The notes: generated by a model from the letters alone, not told the origin. Positions 23,828-36,548 are shown, numbered from the stretch's first letter. The stretch is 64,000 nt of DNA from Uranotaenia lowii (GCF_029784155.1 NC_073692.1:418062352-418126351), one strand, 5' to 3'. Numbers and translations: made by a program.

Positions 23828-23939
23828 GCCGTTGTATCTTTTTCGAAAAATTCATGATATTTACGGCTTATGCCCTTTCATTTTTTGATACCTCATGTTT
23901 CTCTAATTCTTTCCATCACCTACGAAAATGTGATATTAT

Positions 23940-26900
23940 GTTAGCTACGAACTAAGTTGCTCCCATCTTTTTGTTAAAACAATAAACAAGTCTCATCTTT
24001 CATTAAACTACTATTTAACCTGATAACTTAAAAAAGTACAATAATTTACTGCACTTTCTGTCCGAACTAAATCTGAAGCATTGAGAGTTGATTATTCGAT
24101 AAAAAAAATGTCCAAATAAATTTGGTCCGCTTCTCTATTATATTAGGTCACCAGCTGGTATGCCGTATTCTAAATGAGACTGTCAATTTACAGAGCTCCA
24201 ATTTGAAAATCCAATTCGCACTGGACCGGATCATTCCAGAAAGCGGGGTGTTAAGCTTGATCCGACAGTCTGTTAGGGTTCCCATTTCTGTTGCAATTAA
24301 AGGTATCTGTCTTTTTTGTGAGTTTGAGTGATTGAAATGATGCAGCTTCAATCAAATGAAAGTAGAAAAGGGAGTTTTAAAAAAACAAAAAAAGGATAAT
24401 TTCAACGGAAAAGCTTCGTTTTCGGCACCCCTACCAGGATTTATGCAAAATCGTTGCAAACAGAAAACTAAATTCATACGAGTGAACACTCGAAACCACG
24501 TTAAACAAGAGATATTTCGTGAATTTTGAATGCATGAGCCATGCAGAGCGCATTCCATCAGCTGTATTTATATCTGGTTTATTTGTTCATATGAGCAGCA
24601 GAACCTACTCAAAACGCGGTCTGGCCAATTGGAATTGAGCCTCTAATTCTACATTTTATAGCCCATGCAGGCACCCAGACTCATGGTTGTTTGAACGAAG
24701 CGGTCATCATTAATTTATAAAACATGTACACATATTCCACTTGGCATGAATATAGTGGAAAATATGTGAAATGACAGATAAGTTCTGATGCAAAACGAGT
24801 GGAGGGGAGAAAAAAATACCCCAAACTAACTAAACCTCCGTACAGTCCCGCATTTTTTCAGCTCAATTGCCAGTTCTCTGACAAACAACGCTACTACTGG
24901 CTGGAGGTGATAATTAATCGGACTAAATGGGAAAAATGAAAATTCATCCGTGAAATCTGTCAATTGGTTCGAAATGAAAGTACGGTTTATGGCAACAGTG
25001 AGTTGTTTGCGGATTGGTTCCGGTCCGTTTGAATTTGATGGTTTCCGAGACCGAAGGTCGGGGATCGCTGGCCGTTTTTTAAGGAAAAGCAATTAAAACC
25101 ATGCTTCGGCTATAACGCAGAAACGCTGAAACGCGTGGGAGGGCACCAATTTCAATCATCGAACCTATTGTTTGAATGGGAAATATGCTTTTCACTGGAA
25201 TAGGGTAAATGGTTCTCAAAATTGCCAAAATATAATAATATTTTGTACACATAAAATTTTTTCACAATTTTTAATGGATTTTCAAATAAACTAGTAGCAT
25301 ATTCAAATAAATAAGAAAAAAAAAACTTTTGAACATATTTCCGTCAAGACTACCTTAAAACACATGAATCAACCCAAAGAAAAATAACACGTTCAGATTG
25401 TTATCATTTTTATTGCCATGTACTTCCAATCACAACAATGCTCGAAGAAATATTGAACTCGTTGCATCAATACTATTAATCAAACTCGTTAATCATCCGA
25501 TAGTGGCTGAAATAACCATTTGTAACATAATTTCAGGGTCCTCTGATTATATCATAAATTCATTGTTTGGTGTCCTTCATTGAACAATAAACGCCAAATC
25601 TTATTGCTCGGGCAAAGAGTAAAACTTAAACGCCTGAAAGTATGCAAATATATGAAGCTTGAGAAACTTTGATATTTTTTCAGAAAGCATAACCATTATT
25701 TTTTTTCCAATTTCAATGCGATTTTAAATGGCAGATTATTTTCACCTACATTGAAAAACGTGAAACTGCAAAAACCACTATCAACATAAAAAAAAACCCG
25801 AAAATGCTACAGCTAAAGGTGCAGTTTTATGCGCTCATTAACCTATCCTCCAGCTCGGTTCAATTTGAACAAGTTTATTCAATTATGAACAGCAGCAGCA
25901 TCCACATGAATGTGAAATGAAAATTTGAAAGTCACTTTTCAGTTTGCAGATGTCGACCCGGAACCCCTTCTTTCCCGGAGCACTTTCGCTGCTCTTCATT
26001 TCCACATCTAACGCTGCTGCTAGGGTATATTATGCTAATAATGATAATTGCCAAGTTTCCAACCCAATGAATATGGTTTCCAGCTACTTGGTGAGAGCCC
26101 GAAATGAAGTGTGTAGGTGGAGCCCCAATTTGAATCATTTAGTTGTAACTTTTATTAGCCAACAAGTGGTGCAGTGAGTTCTGTCTGGATGGAATGTTTT
26201 TATTTTCGGAGGTTTTTGAAATGTTTGCAACCCCAAATTTGCAACAGAAGTAATGGAATTCTCGTGAATATGGAATTATTCTGATTCTTGATTATGAAAA
26301 ATCAGTAGGTAAAATTTCCACAAACCTAAGCATAAGTCAATAAATGAAAGCATTTATAATTGGAATGGCTTTTAGCTAGAAATCGTCAAATCAATCGCTC
26401 ACCTATCTCCGATAGCATTTAATCGTTTGAAAAGCTCCAATTCAATCGAATTTGAAATATTCCAATAGTTTCGAGCGTGAAAAAATATAGACCTTCGGAA
26501 CGACCTCAACTTTAGAGTTAACTGACATAGACTAGAAGTAAAAGTTTGATAGCCGTGCTCCGGAAGCAAACAATAAAATTCAGCTGCATATTTCATAGGC
26601 CACGCCAAGGCAGACATCAGCGATAGACTTTGGGTAGTGTCTGCCAGAGAGAAGTTCGTTTGCCGATTTAAAATTTGCATTAGAGACAGGTTTTCTATTA
26701 GATTGCGTCAATTTGAAAATTGAAAAACTATCTGAGAGATATCGGGATAAAGTATTTTGATTTTTTTTAACGTTTCACATAATTTTCATTTTTTTCCAAT
26801 AATTTAATCATGACACTGATCTAACAAAGAGCTTGGATAGAAAACTTTTTCAATTTAAAACTTTTGACCTTCTGGTACCATTAAAAAAATTCTCTGTCAT

Positions 26901-27400
26901 ATGCTAGCAGTAAACTGTGCATAAATTTTCTACGCAAGAGTAGCTAACTATTTCCGAACATAAAATCCAGACTTTTCATGGTGATATTGAAATTGGAATC
27001 CCTACTACTACAAATCTTAATAAGATAAAATAAAATGATTGAAATATTAAAATTTTTAAATTTAGGTAACAAATATTTGAATAATGATTGAACTTTTATT
27101 TGCAAATTTTCAGTGCCAATCGGGCCTTACTCTATGATAAAAATTAGATAAAACGTGTGATGCATCAAACATGCCAGAATTGAAAAAGAGATTCGAGCTC
27201 TTTTGCAAAATGATGAAAAAAATAAGAAAAAATAAGGAATTTGTATTTAGTGTAACCTTAAAATTTGAAAAACCAAATATGGTCCAGTATCTTCGTTCAA
27301 AAGATTAACTTAATTTTGATTGAATAAAACTTGATTCACTTACAAATGGGATACTTTCATTTGGTTTTAGCTAAGTTCCATGCAAAATTTTAACATCGTT
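23940..27400. other. Intronic DNA, nothing recognised
   Basis: Mixed AT-rich sequence. 24120-25130 and 25850-26180 are somewhat GC-richer but show no supported exon. Confidence 0.45.
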
Positions 27401-27850
27401 GTGTTACCTGTAATAAATTCTTAAGCTTTGTTTATTTAGAAATGGAACAGTTTGGAATGCGTGTATCTAAGAAACCATTCTGTTCGCGCCAAAAACCATC
27501 AGCGCGAGCGAACGTATCAAGTACCGATAATTGCTCATCACTCAGCCACAAGTACCTACGATCGTTTGCTATATCTCTGCCACATGCATCTGCATTGATG
27601 ACAACGATTAGTGCGTGTGTGCAGAAGTATAGGCAAAGGAATGACCGATAGCAATTGTATCAACCCATTATTGCAGAGCCCTGTTGGTTAGCAGCGAGAC
27701 GAAAAGACAGAACCAATAAAACACCCGTGTCAGTCGGTTGGAATTTAATACAGTCCACTATTGTTTTGTATCGTTGAGTTAAGTTCAAGAATAAACGTTC
27801 ATTCGTGATTTTATCACCAACTAAGTGCCGTGTTTAATTAACCTTCGAGC
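27400..27850 (+). other. Possible solo LTR-like region
   Basis: A block with AATAAA-type signals, a start resembling TGTTACCTG and a GC-balanced core (27440-27760) resembles an insect LTR in composition. No matching duplicate LTR, target duplication or primer-binding site could be confirmed, so this is weak. Confidence 0.2.
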
Positions 27851-28725
27851 CCTCAAACGTCTGGGAACTTTGCTGTGATTCCGGACCAGTTATTTAACGG
27901 GAATTGGGCATTAACACATTCGTTTGATCGAATTACTTTCTATGAAGGAAATAAAGGTAACTTTATGATAGTTTCAAAATTAAAAATTAATTTTGATTGT
28001 TTTTTTTTAGAACTATCTCTTCTTTATTCATGGTATCTCCCATCGTCTGGCGTATTCTTTTTTCATTCATGATAGTGACCAGTTTTTTCCACTAATGCTT
28101 CATAAAATTTGTACAAAATTTCGCTAATTTATGGCCCAATACTTCTCCTTGAAGAAACGAAGGGCAATTCAGTAGAATCAGCTGTTTCGAAATTAACGTA
28201 AGGGAACATCCATAAATGACGTAGCTTTTTTTGTGAATTTTTATACCCCCCCTCCCCCCTTGTAGCATTTCGTCACAAAGTCATATACCCCCCCCCCCCC
28301 TAGATAATAACGTAGCTTTAATACCCCCCCCCCCCCCCATTTTAAACATCGGTTTTTGCCTTTCTTTCAGAAAGGTATAGTTATCGGTCGATTTGGGAAA
28401 TCATTAATTATGGGTCTTAGATATACCTTTATAGGTACCTATCGAATCAGCTCGACGAGTTCAGACGATGTCAGTGTATTTGTATGTATTGGTGTGATTT
28501 TTTTATAAACTTTGTCACTAGGTTTTTGCGAAACTGGGAAGTACAATAAAAATGATTTTTGTCTTAAAAAATTTGATTTTTTTCCCTCTTCAATGTATAA
28601 AAGAAAGAAAAAAAAACAAAATAGTTTGAAAAAAAATTTCATAGTAATTATCATCAAATCATCACTCCAAAAAACGTGTCAATTTGGCTTGCTAGCCACA
28701 ACCAGCAATCACTAAAATGAAGATT

Positions 28726-28753
28726 ATCGTGTATATGACGTCATATACACGAT
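28726..28753. repeat. 28-bp perfect palindrome centred on TGACGTCA
   Basis: ATCGTGTATATGAC is followed directly by its reverse complement. The centre TGACGTCA (28736-28743) equals a consensus cAMP-response (CREB/ATF) site. Adjacent 28750-28800 repeats cgctacacgatgggcgc-like words. A cruciform or regulatory role is only a possibility. Confidence 0.75.
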
Positions 28754-29239
28754 GGGCGCGTTCGCTACACGCTGTTCGCTACACGATGGGCGCACTCCAC
28801 TCCCACTCATGATGTCTTCATGACGACAAAACGAGCGGTAGAAAAAGGAGTAAGAATTCTTATATCTTAACAATATTGATTTTTATACCAGCTCAGTGTT
28901 AACCGAACCGGTCTCAAAAATTTGAAGCCGAAACCTCAAAACCATATTATAATAATATGGAGTTTCATAAAGGGGTACAACCCCGAATTTGCCATATCAA
29001 ACCGATGTGTAGGGTTCAACACCGCATTTTTCTGCAGCGATGGCTGCTTCGATACGTAGAAGCAAGCGTGAATCTGTTAGATAATTTTGTAGTAAGTTTG
29101 AAAAAGGGCGAAACTATCAGTTACTTCTGAAACTTCGGAACATAATGATTGTTCAGAAATGTAATACTTTGTTTCGAATGTACTTAAAATTTCCTTGACC
29201 TTATGAAAAGGCCTTTAATTGCTAAAAGGTTTTCGTGTG

Positions 29240-29420
29240 TAAATAAATCAACAATTACAATTACAATTACAATTGTTAAAATCATCAAAAATTACAAATT
29301 GGACCAAACTTGCATAGTTGACAAAATTGAAAAAAAAATGACAACATTCACAAACTTGATAAAATTTACAAACCTGACAAATTTTGCAAATATGGCAAAA
29401 AATGTGCCCTTTTCAAAAAT
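29240..29420 (+). repeat. Degenerate TTTACAAA/TTGACAAA minisatellite, patch 1
   Basis: Imperfect 9-bp periodicity (ttcacaaac, ttgataaaa, tttacaaac, ctgacaaat). Related to the arrays at 29960-30180 and 47850-49920. Confidence 0.6.
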
Positions 29421-29449
29421 CGACCTTACGTTGCGAATCATTCGTTGGC

Positions 29450-29840
29450 ATACCCAGAATCCCATTATTTTCTTCCAATAAGATTCTATATTTCCTACCC
29501 AGAATGAGAGCAGCAGTGGTATAAAGTTTTCAAAAGGGCGTGCGGCCTAATGATAACAATCAAATTGTCAGCTGGGTGAAAAAGGACCGTTTGAAGACTT
29601 ACATTTTAAACCTAATTACTTTCAACGCGATTTTCTCGAAACAGCTTTCGTCCTTTACAAAAATGAATCAACATAGAAATCAAAGTTTTAAGCATACCTA
29701 TCGGGGGCATTCTTTCTTGTATACTAGTAAGAATGCCCCTGAAAGGTATGCTAAAATAATTTATACCACTGCTGCTCTCATGCTGGTTAGGGAAAATAGA
29801 ATCTTATTGGAAATAAAATAATGTGATACTAGGATCAACT
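29450..29840. mobile_element. Foldback MITE with internal hairpin
   Basis: Left arm about 29450-29530 and right arm about 29763-29838 are inverted copies of ~75 bp, including gagagcagcagtggtataaa and ccaataagattctat. Between them, 29688-29752 forms a second stem (agcatacct...aggtatgct with ggggcattctt pairing aagaatgcccc). There is no transposase. Confidence 0.72.
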
Positions 29841-29959
29841 GATCTAGCAGTAGCATGTATATTGACAAGTTAAAGTCAAAAATCAGAAATAAATATTTTA
29901 AATATTGTCGAGTATAAGTTTTTGCATCATTCAATTTCACTTGCCGTTCTAAATGTTCT

Positions 29960-30180
29960 AAATGTTGACAAAACTACCCAAGTGGACAAAATGGACAAAA
30001 TTTACAAAATTTTCAAAATTTACAAAATTCACAAAATTTACAAAAGTTACTAAGTTTACAAAATTTACAAAATTTACAAAATTTATAAAATTGACAAAAT
30101 TGACAACACTAATAGAATTGACAAAATTGACAAAAATGATAAAATAGACATAATTGACAAAATTGAAAATATTGACATTT
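29960..30180 (+). repeat. Degenerate 9-bp minisatellite, patch 2
   Basis: Runs of tttacaaaa and ttgacaaaa with 9-bp spacing. The 61-codon K/T/F frame over it is a repeat artefact. Confidence 0.75.
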
Positions 30181-31688
30181 CAAAGTTGTCAAAATGTTTA
30201 ATATCTATTGTTAAATCGATAGATTATTGTATTCTACATTGAAGCATCGTATTTTAGTTTAGCAGTTGAAAATTTATTTAAATGTTTTTCCATTTATTCG
30301 CTTCCTTTTCTTGAGAGGTTGAATTATTTGAAACACATGGTTAGGAATCTTTTTTAAAAATTATACCCTTCATTTTTAGACCTCTTCTATTTTATAAATA
30401 TAAGATCATAATGTCATTGAAACGGGATCATACAAGATATCCCAGAATTCAATCATTCAAAATTTTTCAAATAGTTTACAATTATGTTATTATTTATGTG
30501 AAAATTATAATTATTTCAAAATACCTTCATCCTTTAAAAAATTTAGAATCCTAATTTCTTAAATTCATTTAGGATTTACTACGTTCGAAATACTTTAATC
30601 ATTACTCAGAATTTATAAATCGATCATTTTATTATTTTGTGTCATGTGTATCCAAATATAATTTTTAGACTGTAAGAAAGGCTACAATCCACTGTTAAGT
30701 GTATTAAATCGGGTTTTTATTTTTACTTTTATTATCAGCATTTTGCAAGAATAATACAAAAAATAACAAAAAAGGGAAAGGAGTTATAAATGGAAGTTTA
30801 AAACAGCATATCAATCAGTCAAAAAAATCAAGCTACCTTTCAACAAACAGGATAGCTAGTGTATTCAATCAGTTGCGTTCGGTTCAAATTATCTCCATTC
30901 TGGATTCCAATGATATCGTTGGGCAGCTTTCCTCCATCGTCTGTTCGGCTGGAATAATTGCATCTGCGATGTTAGCTGCCTCCACCTACTCTCTATCGTC
31001 CTCCGAAGTGATGACCAGCTCTTCGTGTCCTCTTTTGTCTACAATTCGCTTTGAAATATAAATTGCATTTCTTGCATGTACGCTCCTTGATACGCTTGAA
31101 AACAGTCGGGCAGTAGGAGTCAAAAGCTACATGTTCATACTGGATTGAATTAGGCATAATTTTGCTCAATTTTAATTTTTTTTTTTTAAGCTACGTAGCT
31201 TTACTTGAACCCCTACCCCCCTCTCGTCACACATCGTCACACAAAGTCAAACTCCCCCCCTCCCCCACAAATGCTACGTCATTTATGGATGTTCTCCAAC
31301 TGGATTGTGTTTGTGCCCCTAAAACCGTTTATACTGAAATGCCTGAGTCCTTTTAAAAAAAAATTTAGACAGTATAGTCTTCGCAAATCTTTATATTTTT
31401 TAACAAAACAGCCAGCAATAACATACTAAAATAAGATAGGAATTTGCCACTAGCAGAAATGTTATAGGACCCAACCGCTTGAATTCGTTTGAAATAGGGT
31501 TCTTCGCAAGTTTTGTCGTTCATCAGAAATCCCCTGTCTTATTGCCTCAGACCTGACTTTACAGCTTTCAAGCTGTGGATCTAGAAAAAAAAATGTTGTT
31601 TGAGGTAATGTTAAAGTGACTCATAGTTAGGCAACACTTTCAGCTTATCGTAGAAGAATTTGCGGTCATTTCAGCAATGAACACTTAA

Positions 31689-31932
31689 GCGGCTTTGGCG
31701 TAGTGGTTAAAGTTCAAGTCATCTACGCTTAAGTTCATGAGATCGAATCCCGGTCATGGCATACATAGTACACTTTCTGTGGTCTGGTGGTTTTAGCATT
31801 TGTAAGATGCTAGCCATCATAACTTCGAAAAATGTACGGTTAGAGTTAAGGGAAGAAGATCTCTTCAAAGAAACATGAAGTTTCACTGAGATCCTATGTG
31901 TGTGTGAACGTTTTTTATATAAAAAAAGAAAA
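31689..31932 (+). mobile_element. tRNA-derived SINE
   Basis: The head GGCTTTGGCGTAGTGGTTAA (A box) is followed by ATCGAATCCC (B box) at class II tRNA-like spacing. The body ends in an A-rich tract near 31920-31935. The source tRNA is uncertain. Confidence 0.65.
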
Positions 31933-31939
31933 AGTTTTC

Positions 31940-33370
31940 GATTATTAAAAATTAAAAATTCTGGTATGAGCCTTGACTTCCCTGATGACCTTTAACCGTT
32001 GTTGACGATCATGTGACTAATTATGTAGTTATTTTTGACAGTGTTTCAATACTTGTGTAATACCTACGCACAGAACTTTTGTGGATAATCAACGGCTTTG
32101 CTAGCTATCGATTGGATAATGATGAATTTTGAAGGAAACAGTGCATTTTTTTTCTTTTGCATCGAAAATATCTCAAAAACGCTTTAATTTTAAAATTTGA
32201 AAAAAAAACTGGGATAGTACTTTTTACAGGCGACAAAATGCTGTCAAAATTCTGTGAGTCCGATAACTAGGAAATAAGCTTCCAGCAAATGAAAGTGTCC
32301 CATTTATAAATGAGGAAGACAATAATGTTTGAGCACAGTTTTTTACTACGGTTAAAGATCATCAGGAAATTCAACGCTTATAACAGCATTTTGAATTATG
32401 AATATGCAAAAAAATACTTAGTTTAGATCGATATTACCAGAAAATTTGTCCCTGAGAGACTAAAAATGATGCCCATCAATCATGTTAACTTAAACTAAAT
32501 AGACAAATCTTTGGCTAGTTCCAGAGGTCGTAAGCATTGTAGCCGGTGCCGAGTCAATGTGGCAGATAAATTTTAATGGGCCACCAAATCTGTGAAATAA
32601 ACAATGTCCCTAGCAGAGTTAAGTTCCTGGTTGTTTGAGGAAAATATCATGATTTTGCAAAACTTTCATTCTGTGGAAAAAAACTAAATTTTTCAACGAC
32701 AACTTTGGATTTCGATGCTTCGAAAAGCCTGAAAAGAGTAGCCTTGTTTGAAAACTGCGCAGTTCATGATCTAAAATAATCGATTTTTTTAAAATAAGTC
32801 ATGTGTTGATCCTTATATGTTTTGTCTGAATTTGCCAGCTGACATTTTAGAAATAATGTTTAATTTTAAGGTACAATTTTCCTTATATGCCTACCCCTAT
32901 TCTGAAATTGGAAACAACTGAATCCACCAAATTATTTCCAGTTTTTGTTAAAAAAAAAAAGTATTGGTCAAAACAGTAGCAGAAATTAAACTAGAGGGCT
33001 TCAGTCACATAAATCCCCGATAAATGAAGTATTATTGGAAAAATCTGATTAATATAACAACTGAATAGAGTGTTTAATGTTAAATGTTTATTGTAAGGAG
33101 TACGTGAGCCTGTCAGTTATAAACTACAGTGCAGATTAAGTGTGCGCCGACTGATGGGAGATACCAAGAATAAAGTGTAATAATATCTTACGACAAGTTG
33201 CAGATTTTGGAAATGAGATTTCTGTACCCGGATTTTGACTTGAAATTTGGAATGGAGAAACTCACGCATTGCAAAAGAAGTTCAAATCTATGGAGCTTAC
33301 TGGTAAAATCTCTGGCATAAATTTTGACGAAGACAGCAGAGAGGCAGAAGTAGCGAGAAAAAGTAGTGCT
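31940..33370. other. AT-rich intronic DNA, nothing recognised
   Basis: No supported gene or repeat. Confidence 0.5.
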
Positions 33371-33377
33371 CTATACT

Positions 33378-33862
33378 AAGCTAGCCAGATACGGTTTTAT
33401 CCGGGTTTGCCCGGATATTTGATGCAAAATTTCGAGAAAGTCCGGTCCGGCCCGGTTTCCCGGATATCGTGAAAAAAGTCCGGATATTGCCCCGGATTTT
33501 TTCACAAATTTCACAAAGAAAAAAAAACCAAAGTTTGTGAGTAAATTTTAGCAAAATCGATTAACGGTATGGACGTTTTCAACGGTTGTTTCAAATAATT
33601 TCGCTGATTTACTTTTATAAACCTTTAAATATTTAAGTGTTCCAAAAACATTTTTAAAGTCTGCAATTACATTAATTAAATATTAATTTCATTTTTTTTT
33701 TGCATTTTTCTTTGCATTTATATATATTAACACCTAAATTTTGCCCGGTTATTGCCCGGTTTTATTATTTGAAAATTGAAATCTATGGCCAGGTTTTTTT
33801 GAAAAAATGCCCGGAATTGCTATCCCCGGATGGGAGTGGAAAAAATTCTGGCAACCTTACTC
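33378..33862. repeat. CCGGG-rich dispersed element, copy 1
   Basis: Starts GCTAGCCAGATACGG and ends AATTCTGGCAACCTTA, giving an imperfect terminal inverted repeat (GCCAGA/TCTGGC). The subterminal parts are dense in tccgg/cccgg words. A shortened relative is at 44361-44582. No target duplication was confirmed. Confidence 0.6.
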
Positions 33863-33869
33863 TAAACAG

Positions 33870-34870
33870 AGCATGTCACTGACAGATTTTTCGTCCAACT
33901 TTTAGAAAATTTTATTAACAAGAAAATTATTGATTTTAGAGCAATGAAACGCTGTGATGGAATGATCTTTTTTAGGTTTTATATCAATTGCAAAAAAATA
34001 GGGCTACTATAAATTTATTTTAACCAGATTCCATGATTTTTTAAATCAATGAATTTTGTGTTAATATAATATTTTGAAAATTTGACTGAAAATCTTTCAG
34101 TACTACTAGTTTCTTTTCATGACAAAGAGAATGTTCTGATTTCAACATTTCTTATACCGTGGTTAAACTAAAGGGAGTCTTTTGATTTCTTTGATTCAGT
34201 AGAATTATTCAACAAAGTAGGCTCAGAACACATACATAGATATAAGAGGAGAAAAATAAATATGCAACATTCTCCGAACATTCTGTTCCGTTTTTTCATA
34301 CAAAATTTCCAATCAAAACCCGGGTGACTTCTTGAATTTTTTAAGTCTGCAAAAATTCTATCGTACGTTTTGACCAAAATAGCAACATTTTAGACTACAA
34401 AGTGCTTGACATTTGAAAAAAGATGCAAAACTGGCATAAATAAAAATCCACCTTTATATTATTCTTAAATTCTTTGATAATTTCAATTAGTTCGTTGTTA
34501 AGCTGGTAATTTCATGATCATTTTAAAATAAAAATTTATTCTTTTAATTTTTTTTTTCTTAACTCAGTAGCAATTGTTAACAAGTAAAATTGTACTTTAC
34601 GGGAATAACATTAAAAAAATTCACTTAATGGTTTATTCAATAAAAATGATGCAAACAAGTAACCATCTGTTAAAATGACCCTCATTGACCTTGATGATTA
34701 CGCTATGCATACTTTTTTGTAAGGTTATTGTAGCATATAATTTGAAGCATAAACTGTCATAAATTAAATGCTCAACAGTTTTATGTTACAGCTTAAATCT
34801 CAAGTCACAATTCTCATATATTATTCAAGTATTCGGTTGAAGCAACCAAGTCGTTGACATTAACAGTTTC
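33870..34870. other. AT-rich intronic DNA, nothing recognised
   Basis: No supported feature. Confidence 0.5.
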
Positions 34871-34904
34871 CAAACAAATTTATTGCTGAAGCTAGTCCTC
34901 ATAA

Positions 34905-35300
34905 TCGACTAGAGACGTTGACCCATGTCATCGTCACGTATAGACAAAATAACTGAAACGCTCTTTCATATTTTCGTTAAGTGCGTTAGCGTAATATGAT
35001 CGTTCTGTTTGTGACTCGGTGCATCGATGCGTCAGCGCAACGAAACCATAACACAAGTGGTCGATTGTTAACTTCGCTTACGCATCGATCTGAATATATA
35101 TTTTTGAAGCGCCTTATGTAACTCCAGGCTCCTCCTCAAAATAAATGTATGTAGAGTTAAGAATTATGTGTGTAGAGTTAAGTTAGTATAAGAACAAAAG
35201 AAACCAAATAAACGGGTCAGTCTAGTCTATATTCGGACTCCAACCAATTCGGATCAAGTGTATAATTTTGATGACAAGTCCAGCACGTTATATTATGGTG
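34905..35300 (+). other. Possible solo LTR-like region
   Basis: A GC-balanced block in AT-rich DNA with AATAAA-type signals near 35140 and 35210 and a TGACCCATG start. LTR status is not proven, since no pair or exact TSD was seen. Confidence 0.2.
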
Positions 35301-35349
35301 ATATTTCAGAGAAGGGAATCTCCAGCCAGACAACAGTAAAATAACTCTC

Positions 35350-36215
35350 GTTTTTTAATCTAAACATCATTCTTGTTTACTTTTTTGTTCAAAGACGTTA
35401 ACAAACTCTCAAAAGAATTAATTTTGGAGCTCAAGATGGCCAAACAAATCAGAATAACATTGCTGTTTTAAGCTGTTTGGTTAGAGTCATTTTTTTTCTA
35501 CTGAATGTATTTGTCCTCCTGTCCCGTTTTAAGCATGGATTCTTCTAGGTTCTCGCACAAAATGTCGATTTTATCATCAAAAATCACATAACCGTTGATT
35601 CGCATAAAAAATTTACCCCCGCCATCTTTAGACACCTCATTATCATATTCACCATACACTTTCATTATGTACAGTAGTGCATTGAATTCGAGTGAATATG
35701 ACAGTATCAGATGCCTGGAGACGCTCTCCCACCTCACTAAAAGTAACTTTTTCTTGTTGAATATCTCAAAATTCAAGCAAACGTACAAGATCGAGTTGTC
35801 TGGAAAGCTAAAGTAACTCTTAGGAAACTTAGGGGTCTGATACTCTCTGGTTTAATCGAATCTATATGAAACACTAAAGGGGAAATTCATCGTGAATATA
35901 TTAATGAGATGTTTATAGAGAGCAGGGTGAATTTTTTAAGCGGATCCACGATTATGTGATTTTTTGATACCAAAATCGGCATTTTGAGCGAAAACCTGGA
36001 AAAATACATGCCAAAATCGAAAATGTAGAACAAATACATTATTCAGAAAAAAATTTCCCAAACCAAAAAGCGTTAAAAACAGCAATTTTCTCTTAATATT
36101 TATAACCAAAGCAATCTTGTTGCCATCTTGCACTCCAAAATGAATTCAATTGAGGGTTTGTGGATGTTTCTGAACAAAAAAGTAAACAAAAAGATGTTTA
36201 ATTTAAAAAAGAGCA
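35350..36215. repeat. Large inverted repeat, arms ~250 bp
   Basis: The reverse complement of 35350-35600 matches 35937-36215 with moderate divergence. Shared stretches include ttatgtgattttttgat, acaaatacattcag/attattcag, gccatcttg and gaacaaaaaagtaaaca. The left arm's minus strand is open for 96 codons (35498-35788), but the frame is broken in the right arm. It may be a foldback element or two copies in opposite orientation. Confidence 0.72.
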
Positions 36216-36548
36216 TTTTTTTCCGGGATCTAGCTCATCCTTAAAATATCACCAAAACCGTACAAAAAAAATGCAAAGCGTTGTCAGTAAATCATCAAGA
36301 CCAACAATGGGCATTTTAACAAATGGTTATTTGTTTGCATCATTTTTATTGAATGATTGAAAATTAACAATATCAAAACATTATCTTTTAAGAGTAGGAT
36401 GAAGGGATAACTTAGACTAAGTCAAAGTTTCCTTCACTCTTGAATCGAGATGAACCTTACGTCTTCAATCTTTTATCGAAACAAACTTAACAAATGTCGT
36501 CCTCACATGCAAGGTTGCCCAATAAGGTCTGTGGTTTTGTCAAAAAAA

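Larger units (their letters stand above)
20916..23938. mobile_element. Composite inverted-repeat element with tRNA-like arms, interrupted by a hAT-like element
   Basis: Left arm 20983-21175 (minus sense) and right arm 23745-23938 (plus sense) are inverted copies. Each has a tRNA-like head followed by a shared tail including aaaattcatgatatttacgg and ctaattctttccatcac. A third copy of the tail end lies at 21231-21345, inverted to 20916-21030, giving a ~115-bp inverted repeat around the first tRNA-like unit. Element 21532-23675 interrupts the structure; without it and one 8-bp duplication the structure shortens to about 0.87 kb. It may be two head-to-head SINEs or a foldback transposon carrying tRNA-like units. 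Confidence 0.7.
28202..31297. mobile_element. TIR-bounded, C-rich-ended element or pair of MITE halves (3.1 kb)
   Basis: The left end has gaacatccataaatgacgta and the right end has its complement (tacgtcatttatggatgttc). Just inside both ends lie long C-tracts (28245-28340 and 31210-31265) and gtcacaaagtca motifs. Similar ends are common in mosquito MITEs. The interior holds two 9-bp minisatellite patches, a foldback MITE (about 29450-29840) and a degraded cysteine-containing frame near 30960-31130 (minus). No clear TSD was found, so two unrelated half-elements remain possible. Confidence 0.55.

Noticed and set aside
34905..35300. Complete LTR retrotransposon
   Set aside because: No second LTR, primer-binding site, gag/pol frame or exact duplication was found nearby.
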